From Gallionella sp. (GTDB lineage: Bacteria > Pseudomonadota > Gammaproteobacteria > Burkholderiales > Gallionellaceae): a DNA stretch of 33,433 nt. Below, piece after piece: positions 1-7,556 of this stretch; positions within the stretch are counted from its first letter, which is position 1, and each line of letters begins with the position of its first letter. The translations under genes were made by a program, and so were the position numbers. Location of the stretch: contig JANLIB010000275.1 in NCBI GenBank assembly GCA_024653675.1, positions 1 through 33,433 on the forward strand. Direction: 5' to 3'. The notes beneath the pieces were generated by a model, which did not search any database, was not told the DNA's origin, and saw only the letters and a list, made by a program, of their open reading frames with translations.

Positions 1-95
1 ACAAATTTTAACGCTTACATATCAAACATATGCGGCGCGCTAAAATTTCTTTCGCGCCTTGTCTTGCTTGGGATTTTGAATTAATAGAGGCGCCC
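1..95 (-). mobile_element. Partial MITE-like element, copy A
   Basis: The first 95 bases are the reverse complement, with roughly 85-90% identity by eye, of the element at 387-528. Shared blocks include the AAGGCGCGAAA stretch and the GATATGTAAGCGTTAAAATT stretch. The copy ends at 95 with the same terminal motif (TAGAGGCGCCC), and its other end lies outside the window. It interrupts the toxin gene that begins at 214. No transposase is encoded, so it would have to be mobilised in trans (inference). Confidence 0.75.
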
Positions 96-214
96 TTAAT
101 GTCTTCACCTATCCTTTTTCGATCAGTAGCCGACAACTCTCGCAACCAATCACGCACAGGTTCTGTGCCGCCATCGGTTTTGAAGAATCTAACTTCGAGT
201 GTGGGTTTGTTCAT
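96..214 (-). pseudogene. Truncated RelE/ParE (Gp49/HigB-like) toxin gene
   Basis: A reading frame starting at 214 gives about 40 residues (beginning MNKPTLEVRFFKTDGG and containing EPVRDWLREL). This resembles the N-terminus of Gp49-like/HigB-type toxins of the RelE/ParE superfamily, mRNA interferases of type II toxin-antitoxin systems. The frame then runs into the mobile element at 95, and the downstream residues are element-encoded, so about two thirds of the usual ~110-residue protein and its catalytic C-terminal part are missing. No antitoxin gene is visible; it would normally follow downstream, outside the window. The family call rests on the N-terminus alone. Confidence 0.65.
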
Positions 215-220
215 TTGCGC

Positions 221-242
221 ATCGTATCAATATTGGTACGAT
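221..242. promoter_or_regulatory. Palindrome upstream of the broken toxin, putative operator
   Basis: A 22-bp near-perfect inverted repeat with core CGTATCAATATTGGTACG (one mismatched pair) ends 7 bp before the toxin start codon at 214. Type II toxin-antitoxin operons are commonly autoregulated by the antitoxin or the complex binding such palindromes. The position fits an operator, but the role is inferred. Confidence 0.45.
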
Positions 243-386
243 CGAGCAATCTTATTATTTACATGCATGCAACTATTTACTGGTCTTAAGTGGATTGGTG
301 GATATGGGGTGCTGGAAGGTCAAGGCAGGATAATGCAGACATTCCAGTGCCCAGATTCATCTCTTCGGGCGCACCATTTTCAAACT

Positions 387-528
387 GGGCTCCTCTAAAA
401 GTTCAAAATCCCAAGCGAGACAAGGCGCGAAAAAAATTTTAGCGCGCAGCATATGTATGATATGTAAGCGTTAAAATTTTTTTGAGCAACGCCGTATCGC
501 GACGGAGTTTGGATTTTTAGAGGTGCCC
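387..528 (+). mobile_element. 142-bp MITE-like element, copy B, with TIRs and TSD
   Basis: The ends form 21-bp terminal inverted repeats: 387-407 begins GGGCTCCTCTAAAA and 508-528, reverse-complemented, begins GGGCACCTCTAAAA, matching at 18 of 21 positions. The element is flanked by a direct AACT at 383-386 and 529-532, which looks like a 4-bp target-site duplication. It has no coding capacity. An inverted related copy is at 1-95. The right TIR overlaps the 3' end of prmC and provides its last codons and stop. Confidence 0.8.
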
Positions 529-1551
529 AACTGTCATTCCGCCGCTCACCCGCTCTATTCCTGCCAGATCCCGTGCTGAAAATACTTCCACAAATCCAGC
601 TTGCTGCAACAGTGCGCGTGCCTGTTCCGCCTGGTCGTGGCCATGCTCGAACAACAGCCAGCCATTCACATTGAGATACTCTTTTGCTTGTGCGATGATG
701 CGGCGGATGTCATCCAGTCCATCCGCTCCGGAAGCCAGCGCGGCGCGCGGTTCGAAGCGCAAATCACCCCGCGAAAGATACGCGTCGCTTTCGGCGACAT
801 AGGGCGGATTGGCGACGATCATGTCGAAGCGCTCGCCCTGCAATGCGGAAAACCAGTCGCTGCGCAGCAAGCGTACGTTGCCGATGTTCAATCGCTGTGT
901 ATTCACCCGCGCCACTTCCAAAGCGTCTTGCGACGCATCCACCGCCACCGCTTCCACATCTGGCCGCGCATGGGCAATGCTCAGCGCGATCGCGCCGCTG
1001 CCGGTGCCCAGGTCCAGCACGCGAAATAGACCCCCTCTCCCCCAGCCCCTCTCTCCCGCAAGAATTAAAGAATTGCCTTCCTCGTTTGCCTCCTCGCCCG
1101 CTTGCGGGATAACCAGCGACTTGGCTGCGGTTGTTGGCAGCCTAGTCGAATGGCTAGTTGTTTCACTCAGAGGATTGAGGAGAGGGATCGGGAGAGGGGT
1201 TGGGGGAGAGGGGATGCGTTGCAATGCCATCTCGACCAGCAATTCGGTTTCGGGGCGCGGGATCAAAGTCGCTGGTGATACTTTGAAGTTCAACCCATAG
1301 AATTCGCGTTCGCCCAGAATGTACGCGACAGGTTCCCCGTTCAACCGACGCTCCAGCAATGCTCTGTATCGGGCATGCTGTTCTTCGTTGAGTGACTGTT
1401 CCGGGTGGGTCAGAAGGTAGGCGCGATCCGCTTGCAGCACGGCCTGCAACAGGCATTGCACCTCGATTCGTGCGCTGCTGGAATCGAGTCCATGCTCGCT
1501 TACCAGCCGCTGGCTATCATTACGGATTATTTCCTGAATACGATCTGTCAT
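517..1551 (-). CDS. prmC: Peptide chain release factor N5-glutamine methyltransferase PrmC, with internal insertion
   Basis: PrmC methylates the glutamine of the GGQ motif of release factors RF1 and RF2 using S-adenosylmethionine, in the cytoplasm. The 344-residue frame has the N-terminal helical domain (1-112), the SAM-binding GTGSG at 182-186 and the catalytic NPPY at 248-251. The start at 1551 was chosen because MTDRIQEIIR fits the family N-terminus; the frame stays open further upstream into prfA without support. The usual length is about 280 residues. The excess is an exact 61-residue low-complexity, Pro/Gly-rich insert (about 114-174) encoded by a palindromic element, placed between the two domains. 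The last residues (GHL) and the stop come from the MITE at 387-528. It lies downstream of prfA, its substrate gene. Activity with the insert is untested. Confidence 0.9.
   Translation of the reverse strand: MTDRIQEIIRNDSQRLVSEHGLDSSSARIEVQCLLQAVLQADRAYLLTHPEQSLNEEQHARYRALLERRLNGEPVAYILGEREFYGLNFKVSPATLIPRPETELLVEMALQRIPSPPTPLPIPLLNPLSETTSHSTRLPTTAAKSLVIPQAGEEANEEGNSLILAGERGWGRGGLFRVLDLGTGSGAIALSIAHARPDVEAVAVDASQDALEVARVNTQRLNIGNVRLLRSDWFSALQGERFDMIVANPPYVAESDAYLSRGDLRFEPRAALASGADGLDDIRRIIAQAKEYLNVNGWLLFEHGHDQAEQARALLQQAGFVEVFSARDLAGIERVSGGMTVGHL
1031..1213. mobile_element. In-frame palindromic element inside prmC
   Basis: A 183-bp segment begins CCCCCTCTCCCCCAGCCCC and ends GGGAGAGGGGTTGGGGGAG plus AGGGG, so its ends form terminal inverted repeats of about 25 bp. 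The length is exactly 61 codons and the prmC frame passes through without a stop. Removing it would leave a protein of 283 residues, the normal PrmC size. A shorter related hairpin (CCTCCCGCAAGCGGGAG) lies nearby at about 1637-1653. No coding capacity of its own is apparent. Confidence 0.8.
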
Positions 1552-1563
1552 GCAGAAACCCGT

Positions 1564-1704
1564 GTAGGGTGGATAAAGCGCAGGGCGCGTATCCACCAAT
1601 CTGAACGGTGGATACGGCATACCCCTCACCTCAATCCTCCCGCAAGCGGGAGAGGAGGCGAACGTGAATAGCGTTTGTGTTTCCTGTGCCTTTATCCACC
1701 CTGC
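1564..1704. repeat. Nested inverted repeat between prfA and prmC
   Basis: The spacer is bounded by inverted arms GTAGGGTGGATAAAG (1564-1578) and CTTTATCCACCCTGC (1690-1704). Inside are a second inverted pair (TATCCACC at 1590 and GGTGGATA at 1608) and a hairpin of the CCTCCCGC/GCGGGAGAGG type at about 1624-1665. It looks like one repeat family inserted into another. No gene is present here. Confidence 0.6.
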
Positions 1705-1706
1705 AA

Positions 1707-2792
1707 TCAAATAGCGTCTTCCGCCATCGCGGCAAGCTGTTCGGCCTGATGCTCGGCCATCAGCGCGCCGGTCAGTTCGCCGATGTCGCCATCCATGATC
1801 GCATCCATCTTGTAAAGTGTCAGGTTGATGCGGTGGTCGGTGACGCGGCCTTGCGGATAGTTGTAGGTGCGGATGCGTTCGGAACGGTCGCCGCTGCCCA
1901 CCAGGCTTTTGCGCGTCGCGGCGGTTTTGGCGTTCTGCTCGCGCACCTGTGCGTCTTTGATACGGGCTGCCAGCACGCGCATCGCCTGCGCCTTGTTCTG
2001 GTGCTGCGAGCGGCCATCCTGGCACTCGACCACCACGCCGGTTGGCAGGTGGGTGATGCGCACCGCCGAATCGGTCTTGTTGATGTGCTGCCCGCCAGCG
2101 CCGGAAGCGCGGAACGTGTCGATGCGCAGATCGGCTGAGTTCAGCACTACATCGTTGACCTCGTCCACTTCCGGCATGATCGCCACGGTGCACGCAGAGG
2201 TGTGAACGCGGCCTTGCGTCTCGGTGGCCGGCACGCGCTGCACGCGGTGCGCGCCGGACTCGAACTTCAGCACCGAGTACGCGCCCTGCCCTGCGATGCG
2301 CGCGATGATTTCCTTGTAGCCGCCCATCTCGCCCGGACTCTCAGAGATCACCTCAACCTGCCAGCGCTTGCGCTCGGCGAAGCGCGCATACATGCGGAAC
2401 AGGTCGCCTGCGAACAGCGCCGCTTCGTCGCCGCCGGTTCCGGCGCGAATCTCCAGAAACACGCTGCGCTCGTCGTTGGGGTCTTTGGGCAATAACTGTT
2501 TTTGCAATTCGCTGTCGAGTTGCGCCAATCGCTCTTGTCCATGCTTGATTTCGGCTTCGGCGAATTCGCGCATTTCAGGATCACCCACCATTCCCTGCGC
2601 GGCTTCGATGTCGGCCTGACAGGATTGATAGGCGTGATACAACTCCACCACCGGTTCGAGTTCGGCGCGCTCGCGGTTCAGCCTGCGGAACGCATCCATA
2701 TCCTTGGTGGATTCTTCGGTGCTCAGCAGTTGGTTGACTTCGTGCAGGCGCTCGCTCAATTGAGCGAGCTTGGCGGCGATACTGGGATTCAT
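1707..2792 (-). CDS. prfA: Peptide chain release factor 1
   Basis: RF1 recognises UAA and UAG in the ribosomal A site and triggers peptidyl-tRNA hydrolysis. The 361-residue protein has the family's normal length. The codon-reading PxT tripeptide is PAT at 188-190 and the catalytic GGQ is at 233-235, inside GAGGQHINK, where the glutamine is the PrmC methylation target. The N-terminal third is a helical charged region typical of domain 1. The gene sits between hemA and prmC, a widespread proteobacterial order, about 105 bp after hemA and 155 bp before prmC, with both spacers filled by repeats. Start ATG at 2792. Confidence 0.97.
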   Translation of the reverse strand: MNPSIAAKLAQLSERLHEVNQLLSTEESTKDMDAFRRLNRERAELEPVVELYHAYQSCQADIEAAQGMVGDPEMREFAEAEIKHGQERLAQLDSELQKQLLPKDPNDERSVFLEIRAGTGGDEAALFAGDLFRMYARFAERKRWQVEVISESPGEMGGYKEIIARIAGQGAYSVLKFESGAHRVQRVPATETQGRVHTSACTVAIMPEVDEVNDVVLNSADLRIDTFRASGAGGQHINKTDSAVRITHLPTGVVVECQDGRSQHQNKAQAMRVLAARIKDAQVREQNAKTAATRKSLVGSGDRSERIRTYNYPQGRVTDHRINLTLYKMDAIMDGDIGELTGALMAEHQAEQLAAMAEDAI

Positions 2793-2829
2793 TCTAGATT
2801 GTTCATCAGGTGAAATCGGATATTAAAGG

Positions 2830-2888
2830 CCGTTCGTGGTGAGCTTGTCGAACCATGAATGGCCCTTCGACAGGCTCAGGGCGAACGG
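2830..2888. repeat. Palindromic repeat between hemA and prfA
   Basis: Inverted arms read CCGTTCGTGGTGAGCTTG on the left and CAGGCTCAGGGCGAACGG on the right, with internal GTCGAACC and CCTTCGAC. This matches the widely dispersed 'TTCGACAAGCTCAGGGCGAACGG' type of intergenic palindrome that I recall from many proteobacterial genomes. It lies inside the presumed hemA-prfA transcript and could fold in RNA. Any regulatory effect is inferred. Confidence 0.65.
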
Positions 2889-2897
2889 AACATGGAA

Positions 2898-4151
2898 TTA
2901 TTCGTCAGGACGGAGGTGATACAAACGATGGATCATTTCGAGGAGCGCCTCGCGGTCATCGCTATCTACCTGGTTCAGCGCATGGGTGGGCGCGTGCAGG
3001 AATTTGTTGGTCAGGCTGTTGCTCATGGCCTCCAGCACATGTTCGGGGCTCTCGCCCCTGGCCAGCAGGCGCAGGGCTTTTTCCATCTCATGGCGGCGGT
3101 CCCGCTCGGCATGGTCGCGCAGCGCGCGGATGGTCGGCACCGCTTCGCGCGATTCCATCCAGTGGATAAAATCGGACACGTTGGATTCGATGATGACTTC
3201 GGCTTCCCTGACCGCGCCCTGGCGCGCATCCAGCCCGTCCTTCACCACTTCGGCGATGTCGTCCAGTGTGTACAGGAACACATCGTCCAGCTCGGCGACT
3301 TCCGCCTCCACATCGCGCGGCACGGCCAGGTCAACGATGAACAGCGGACGGTGCTTGCGCGCCTTGAGCGCGCGCTCCACCATGCCCTTGCCGAGTATCG
3401 GCAACTGGCTGGCGGTGCAGGTGACGATGATATCGTGATGCGCCAGTTGTTCCGGCAGGTCGGTCAGCGTGATCGCATGTCCGTTGATGCGCCGCGCCAG
3501 CGCCTGCGCGCGCTCCAGCGTGCGGTTGGCGACCGTGATGCGCTGCGGTGAGCGCGCCGCGAAATGCACCGCATTGAGTTCGATCATCTCGCCCGCGCCG
3601 ATGAACAGCACGCGCTGCTCGGAGATGCTGGGGAAAATGCGTTCGGCCAGCCGCACCGCAGCAGCGGCCATCGAGACCAGGTTCGCGCCGATCTCGGTTT
3701 GCGTGCGCACATCCTTGGCGACCGAAAATGTGCGCTGGAACAATTTGTGCAGCAGGAATCCCATCGTGCCGGCCTGCTCGGCCTGGCGCACCGCCTGCTT
3801 CATCTGGCCGAGGATCTGCGGCTCGCCCAGCACCATCGAATCCAGCCCGCTCGCCACGCGGAACGAATGTTTCACCGCCTGCTCGCGCGGCAGGGTGTAG
3901 AGATAGGGATCGATATCCTTGCGCGGGAGATGGTGATATTGCGCCAGCCAGTCTATGGCCTGTTCGGGCTGCACGGCGTTGCAATACAACTCGGTGCGGT
4001 TGCAGGTGGACAGGATCGCCGCTTCCTTGGCCGCGCCATGTCCCACAAGGTCGCGCAGCGCACTCTCCATCCCGTCCTCATTGAACGCGACCTGTTCGCG
4101 CACGGCCAGCGGCGCGGTTTGGTGGTTGATGCCGAAAGTGAATAGCTGCAT
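2898..4151 (-). CDS. hemA: Glutamyl-tRNA reductase
   Basis: HemA reduces glutamyl-tRNA(Glu) with NADPH to glutamate-1-semialdehyde, the first committed step of tetrapyrrole synthesis by the C5 route. The 417-residue protein begins [10 protein letters not shown]; the ATG at 4151 was preferred to the upstream in-frame ATG at 4217 because family members begin this way. The nucleophilic cysteine is C50 in STCNRTE, followed by the conserved [15 protein letters not shown] block, an NADPH-binding domain (about 160-300, with [10 protein letters not shown]) and a C-terminal helical dimerisation domain. It leads the hemA-prfA-prmC group. A TATAAT lies 37-42 bp upstream. Heme demand is high in an organism with c-type cytochromes such as the peroxidase in this window. 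Confidence 0.97.
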   Translation of the reverse strand: MQLFTFGINHQTAPLAVREQVAFNEDGMESALRDLVGHGAAKEAAILSTCNRTELYCNAVQPEQAIDWLAQYHHLPRKDIDPYLYTLPREQAVKHSFRVASGLDSMVLGEPQILGQMKQAVRQAEQAGTMGFLLHKLFQRTFSVAKDVRTQTEIGANLVSMAAAAVRLAERIFPSISEQRVLFIGAGEMIELNAVHFAARSPQRITVANRTLERAQALARRINGHAITLTDLPEQLAHHDIIVTCTASQLPILGKGMVERALKARKHRPLFIVDLAVPRDVEAEVAELDDVFLYTLDDIAEVVKDGLDARQGAVREAEVIIESNVSDFIHWMESREAVPTIRALRDHAERDRRHEMEKALRLLARGESPEHVLEAMSNSLTNKFLHAPTHALNQVDSDDREALLEMIHRLYHLRPDE

Positions 4152-4187
4152 TCGTGTATGACTGTCAGTAAGCCCGTGTTGGCGCGG

Positions 4188-4216
4188 ATTATAGTCGCAA
4201 CGGCGTGGCAATGCCA
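4188..4216 (-). promoter_or_regulatory. Putative hemA promoter
   Basis: On the minus strand a perfect -10 hexamer TATAAT occupies 4193-4188, with a weak -35 candidate TGGCAT at 4216-4211 (17-bp spacing). The -10 is about 37 bp upstream of the hemA ATG at 4151. No other good promoter-like sequence was seen between pfp and hemA. Confidence 0.5.
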
Positions 4217-4275
4217 TTCGGCGCGGTTCACCCTGTTAGAATGTCTAATTCCAATTCCAGATAAAAAGCGCATTT

Positions 4276-4319
4276 GTAGGGCGGGCTACGCCCGCCATGG
4301 CGGGTGGAACCCGCCCTAC
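4276..4319. repeat. Intergenic palindrome (GTAGGGCGGG type)
   Basis: Arms GTAGGGCGGG (4276-4285) and CCCGCCCTAC (4310-4319) flank an inner CCCGCCATGGCGGG hairpin. The element is itself set in a larger inverted context, with TCTAATTCC to the left and TTAGAAATGGAATTA to the right, as if inserted in an older palindrome. It lies between hemA and pfp, upstream of hemA and downstream of pfp. Confidence 0.65.
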
Positions 4320-4357
4320 GCAAAAAGCGCTTCTAAATTAGAAATGGAATTAAACAG

Positions 4358-4391
4358 CAGGGTGGATAAAGCGTGAAGCATATCCACCCTG
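4358..4391. repeat. Intergenic palindrome (CAGGGTGGATA type)
   Basis: CAGGGTGGATA at 4358 pairs with TATCCACCCTG ending at 4391. The same arm sequence appears at 1564 and 1690, so it is a dispersed family. It lies downstream of pfp and could fold in that transcript, but it has no T-run and is not an obvious terminator. Confidence 0.6.
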
Positions 4392-4425
4392 TGAATCCGC
4401 ACAACGCAGCGCGCAATAGTTGCGC

Positions 4426-5619
4426 CTACAGCCGCCCCATCTTCGGCAACTCGCCCACCAGCGGCGCGACATAATCCAGCCAGGCCTGCGTCACATCGTT
4501 GCCTGCGGCGTTGATGAATTCGTCTTTCATCTCAGTGGCGACCTTCGCTACCGTGGACAACGGCGTGATGAAGGATTCGCTGGCATACGGTTTGTTGCTT
4601 AACCGGCGTATCGCCACCGAGCCGGGCTGTCCGGTGCTGGCCGCATGGTTCACCGCGTGTTCGCCCACCTCGCGCGCTTCCTTCGCATCTATCGGGGAAA
4701 CAATAGTGGGAAAGGAGCGCTGTAAATAACCGAAGGTGTCGGCGCGCACGCGCACCTTCTGTCCGGGGAAGGCTTCTTTCACCAGCGCTGCCAGCGTATC
4801 GCCCAGCGCGCCGCTGCCGGACAACTGGATGTTGCCGTGCGAGTCGCGCTCGCCGCTGGTCGAGATCGGGTTGCCGTCCTTGCCGGTGATGCCTTCGGAA
4901 GCGGCAATCACGCAGCGTCCGAATCTCGCCACCGCATCGCGCACGTCCTGCTTGAATTTTTCGACATCGAACACGCGCTCCGGCAAATAGATCAGATGCG
5001 GGCCGTCGTCCGGCGCCTGGCGCGCCAATGCCGATGCGGCAGTCAGGAACCCGGCGCTGCGCCCCATCACGACATTGACCTTGATGCCCGACAAGGCGCG
5101 GTTGTCGCGGTCATCGCCCATGAAAGCCAGCGCGACGAAACGCGCCGCCGAGGCAAAGCCCGGGCAATGGTCGGTGACCTTCAGGTCGTTGTCGATGGTC
5201 TTGGGAATATGCACGGTGCAGAAATCGTAATTCGCTTCCTTCGCCATCTCGGCGATGATATGCGCGGTCTCGGCGGAATCGTTGCCGCCGATGTAGAAGA
5301 AATAACGCACATCGTTCTTCCTGAACACCTCGAACACTTTTTCACATTCGGCTTTGCCGGGCTTGAGCCGCACCGAACCCAATGCCGCCGCCGGCGTCGT
5401 GGCGACCAGCTCGAGCTGCTCGACGCTCTGCGTGGTCAGATCGACGAAATCCTCTTTCATGATGCCGGCGATGCCGTGGCGCGCGCCGAGTATGCCGGTG
5501 ATATTGGGTTGCTTGCGCGCCGCCAGCACCGCGCCGACCAGCGACTGGTTGATGACCACCGTCGGGCCGCCGGATTGTCCGATGACCATCTTTCCGATTA
5601 ACTTTCCTTGCACAGCCAT
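4426..5619 (-). CDS. pfp: Pyrophosphate-dependent 6-phosphofructokinase
   Basis: This enzyme interconverts fructose-6-phosphate and fructose-1,6-bisphosphate using PPi as phosphoryl donor, a reversible step serving glycolysis and gluconeogenesis. The 397-residue protein has the PFK-A fold signatures: QSGGPT at 15-20, GGND at 111-114, PKTIDND at 139-145 (lysine before TIDND marks PPi-type enzymes) and MGRSAG at 185-190. ATP-dependent enzymes carry GGDGS where this one has GGNDS, so ATP use is unlikely, though the exact subgroup is not settled by eye. The start at 5619 has AGGAG 8-9 bases upstream. It is divergent from ppa across a 105-bp shared region, and the neighbour hydrolyses the same PPi. 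Confidence 0.88.
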   Translation of the reverse strand: MAVQGKLIGKMVIGQSGGPTVVINQSLVGAVLAARKQPNITGILGARHGIAGIMKEDFVDLTTQSVEQLELVATTPAAALGSVRLKPGKAECEKVFEVFRKNDVRYFFYIGGNDSAETAHIIAEMAKEANYDFCTVHIPKTIDNDLKVTDHCPGFASAARFVALAFMGDDRDNRALSGIKVNVVMGRSAGFLTAASALARQAPDDGPHLIYLPERVFDVEKFKQDVRDAVARFGRCVIAASEGITGKDGNPISTSGERDSHGNIQLSGSGALGDTLAALVKEAFPGQKVRVRADTFGYLQRSFPTIVSPIDAKEAREVGEHAVNHAASTGQPGSVAIRRLSNKPYASESFITPLSTVAKVATEMKDEFINAAGNDVTQAWLDYVAPLVGELPKMGRL

Positions 5620-5648
5620 AGCTTCATCTCCTGAGTTTAACTTGTTGC

Positions 5649-5677
5649 ATTCTAAACCTATTACGGTTTCTCAGCAT
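5649..5677 (-). promoter_or_regulatory. Putative pfp promoter
   Basis: A -10-like TAGAAT at 5654-5649 (minus strand) lies about 30 bp before the pfp ATG. The -35 position (ATGCTG, 5677-5672) is poor. It lies close to the divergent ppa promoter in the 105-bp intergenic region, so the two could interfere or be co-regulated (inference). Confidence 0.35.
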
Positions 5678-5697
5678 CGCCCAGCATCGTTTATAAT
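5667..5697 (+). promoter_or_regulatory. Putative ppa promoter
   Basis: A perfect TATAAT at 5692-5697 sits 28 bp upstream of the ppa ATG at 5725. No convincing -35 was seen (TTTCTC at 5667 is the nearest T-rich candidate, at 19-bp spacing). The ribosome binding site AAGGAAG is at 5714-5720. Confidence 0.5.
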
Positions 5698-5724
5698 CGC
5701 GGTCCTCAATAACAAGGAAGCAGC

Positions 5725-6276
5725 ATGAGTCTGTTAAACGTCCGCCCCGGCGACAACCTGCCCCACGAATGCAATGTCATCGTCGAAATCCCCAAACACG
5801 CCGACCCCGTCAAGTATGAAGTGGACAAGGTATCCGGCGTGCTGGTAGTGGATAGATTCATCGGTTCGCTGATGCGCTATCCCTGCAACTATGGCTTCAT
5901 CCCGGAAACCATCGCCGATGATGGCGACCCGGTGGATGTGCTGGTGGTCACACCTTTCCCCATCGTGCATGGCGCGATCATTCCCTGCCGCCCGGTCGGC
6001 ATGCTGAGCATGGAAGACGAAGGCGGCAATGATGCCAAGATCATCGCCGTGCCCACCGGCAAACTCACGCCGCTGTATCACAATGTTCTGACGTACAAGG
6101 ATTTGCCTGAGATTACGCTGGAACAGATCAAGCATTTCTTTGAACTCTACAAGGCGCTGGAACCTGGCAAGTGGGTCAAGATCAAGGGTTGGGAAGGTGT
6201 AGAAGCTGCGCACGCGGAAATCATGAACGGCTTGGCGGCTTACAAATCTGTTAATTTAATTTCAAAACAACAATAA
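5725..6276 (+). CDS. ppa: Inorganic pyrophosphatase, family I soluble
   Basis: Ppa hydrolyses cytoplasmic PPi to two phosphates, pulling biosynthetic reactions forward. The 183-residue length is typical of bacterial family I enzymes. Visible signatures are YPCNYGFIP and the metal-binding DGDPVDVLVVTPFP block, with the downstream KVIAVP-like segment (KIIAVPTGKL). The start at 5725 is supported by AAGGAAG five bases upstream. It is divergent from pfp and lies 54 bp upstream of folD, with a small palindrome in the spacer. Placing a PPi hydrolase beside a PPi-consuming kinase implies the two compete for one pool, so control of expression or activity would matter (inference). Confidence 0.97.
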   Translation: MSLLNVRPGDNLPHECNVIVEIPKHADPVKYEVDKVSGVLVVDRFIGSLMRYPCNYGFIPETIADDGDPVDVLVVTPFPIVHGAIIPCRPVGMLSMEDEGGNDAKIIAVPTGKLTPLYHNVLTYKDLPEITLEQIKHFFELYKALEPGKWVKIKGWEGVEAAHAEIMNGLAAYKSVNLISKQQ

Positions 6277-6281
6277 TTATT

Positions 6282-6304
6282 CAGGGTGCGTTCCACGCAC
6301 CCTA
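6282..6304. repeat. Palindrome between ppa and folD (CAGGGTGCGT type)
   Basis: CAGGGTGCGT (6282-6291) pairs with ACGCACCCTA (6295-6304). The same family occurs in longer form at 31251-31299. There is no strong T-run after it, so read-through from ppa into folD is plausible. Confidence 0.6.
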
Positions 6305-6330
6305 CGAAGTTTTACTTTAGAGGACGAAAC

Positions 6331-7191
6331 ATGACCGCTCAAATAATCGACGGCAAGGCCATCGCGCAAGAAGTGCGCGCCGAATGGAAAATTCGCGCCG
6401 ATGCGCTAAAGGCGCGCGGCGTCACGCCGGGACTGGCAGTCATCATCGTCGGCGAAGATCCCGCCTCCAAAGTGTATGTCGCCAACAAGGTGAAAGCATG
6501 CGCCGAACTGGGCCTGCATTCCGAGCACATCGTCCTGCCCGCCGGCACCAGCGAAGCGACGCTGCTGGCGAAGATCGCCGCATTGAACAGCGACCCGAAG
6601 ATCCACGGCATCCTGGTGCAACTGCCGGTGCCGAAGCACATCGCCAGCAACAAGGTGCTGGAAGCCATCAGCCCGGACAAGGACGTGGATGGCTTCCACC
6701 CGATGAACGTCGGCGCGCTTGTCACCGGCAACATGCGCTTTGCCCCCTGCACGCCTTATGGCGCGATGAAGTTGCTGGAGAAATGCGGGGTAACCATCGA
6801 GGGCAAGCACGCCGTGGTAGTCGGGCGCAGCAACATCGTCGGCAAACCGATGGCGCTGATGCTGCTGCAACACAACGCCACCGTGACGATCTGCACCTCG
6901 AAGACCGTTGACCTTGCCAAATTCACCCGCGACGCCGACATCCTCGTCGTCGCCACCGGCAAGGCAAAGATGATCACCGGCGACATGATCAAGCCGGGCG
7001 CGGCGGTGATCGACGTCGGCATCAACCGCATGGCCGACGGCAAGCTGTGCGGCGATGTGGATTTCGATTCTGCCAAACAGGTTGCCGGCTGGATCACCCC
7101 CGTCCCCGGCGGCGTGGGACCGATGACCATCACGATGCTGGTAGCGAATACCGTGCAGGCAGCGGAGCGTTCATCCGGTATCGGTAATTAG
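6331..7191 (+). CDS. folD: Bifunctional 5,10-methylene-THF dehydrogenase / methenyl-THF cyclohydrolase
   Basis: FolD oxidises 5,10-methylene-tetrahydrofolate with NADP and then hydrolyses the methenyl product to 10-formyl-THF, feeding purine and formyl-methionyl-tRNA synthesis. The 286-residue protein has the catalytic lysine block YVANKVKA (K53), the [11 protein letters not shown] and PCTPYG motifs, the dinucleotide-binding [11 protein letters not shown] and the C-terminal [14 protein letters not shown] at 6331 was chosen over the frame's earlier ATG at 6286 because it has AGAGGA upstream and fits the family start. A strong terminator follows at 7200. A diverged duplicate of its last ~180 bp lies at 8265-8448. 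Confidence 0.97.
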   Translation: MTAQIIDGKAIAQEVRAEWKIRADALKARGVTPGLAVIIVGEDPASKVYVANKVKACAELGLHSEHIVLPAGTSEATLLAKIAALNSDPKIHGILVQLPVPKHIASNKVLEAISPDKDVDGFHPMNVGALVTGNMRFAPCTPYGAMKLLEKCGVTIEGKHAVVVGRSNIVGKPMALMLLQHNATVTICTSKTVDLAKFTRDADILVVATGKAKMITGDMIKPGAAVIDVGINRMADGKLCGDVDFDSAKQVAGWITPVPGGVGPMTITMLVANTVQAAERSSGIGN

Positions 7192-7199
7192 TTAAATGA

Positions 7200-7223
7200 C
7201 CCCCGGCAAAGCCGGGGGTTTAT
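7200..7223 (+). terminator. Rho-independent terminator after folD
   Basis: CCCCCGGC-AAA-GCCGGGGG followed by TTTATT begins 8 bases after the folD stop. This is a strong GC stem with a short T-run. A near-identical hairpin recurs at 7449-7470. Confidence 0.85.
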
Positions 7224-7384
7224 TGGGTGAGCGCCTCAAAGGCGCTGATAAAACCATGTGCCGCTTGAAGCGGCATTCCCTCTGCATCCCCCTTTAGAAA
7301 AGGGGGACTGAGGGGGATTTGAAAATGCCGAGTTCATATCCATCATCCGCAAATCCCCCCTCGCCCCCCTTTTTCAAAGGGGGG
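7205..7384 (+). repeat. Composite hairpin repeat, left copy bracketing the island
   Basis: In order it holds GGCAAAGCC, TTATTGGGTGAGCGCCTC, AAAGGCGCTGATAAAACC, a GCCGCTTGAAGCGGC hairpin, CCCCCTTTAGAAAAGGGGG with a TGAGGGGGATTT tail, about 30 variable bases, and AAATCCCCCCTCG followed by CCCCCCTTTTTCAAAGGGGGG. The same blocks appear in the same order in the reverse complement of 10315-10511, so the two copies face each other around the accessory genes. There is no coding capacity. Confidence 0.85.
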
Positions 7385-7448
7385 ATGTACAGCAGCTCCT
7401 ATTGACAATCAGATGCAAGACCACCGCATAGGTCAAACCGTTTTGAGT

Positions 7449-7470
7449 CCCCCGGCATAGCCGGGGGTTT
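7449..7470. terminator. GC hairpin with T-tract upstream of mntA
   Basis: CCCCCGGC-ATA-GCCGGGGG plus TTTA almost duplicates the folD terminator. It would shield the toxin-antitoxin genes from upstream read-through. The stretch between 7385 and 7556 otherwise shows only the mntA promoter. Confidence 0.65.
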
Positions 7471-7524
7471 ACCTCACCGAATTAGAGTCCGATCCGGGCC
7501 AATACCTTTATTTCAATCAGCCGC

Positions 7525-7530
7525 TATAAT
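7525..7530 (+). promoter_or_regulatory. -10 element of mntA-hepT
   Basis: A perfect TATAAT lies at 7525-7530. Because an ATG at 7542 would be only 11 bases after it, translation more likely starts at 7557, where AGGAAGGA (7544-7551) gives a good ribosome binding site. No clear -35 was found. Confidence 0.5.
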
Positions 7531-7556
7531 GCTGCGGTTACATGAGGAAGGATGTC

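Noticed and set aside
517-2193. 558-residue version of prmC extending into prfA
   Set aside because: The upstream part is a shadow of prfA; the ATG at 1551 matches the family start.
4837-5601. 254-codon plus-strand open frame opposite pfp
   Set aside because: Antisense shadow of a clear phosphofructokinase; His/Arg-rich composition typical of such shadows.
7542-7556. Upstream ATG for mntA at 7542
   Set aside because: Only 11 bases after the -10 hexamer and without its own ribosome binding site; the ATG at 7557 fits better.
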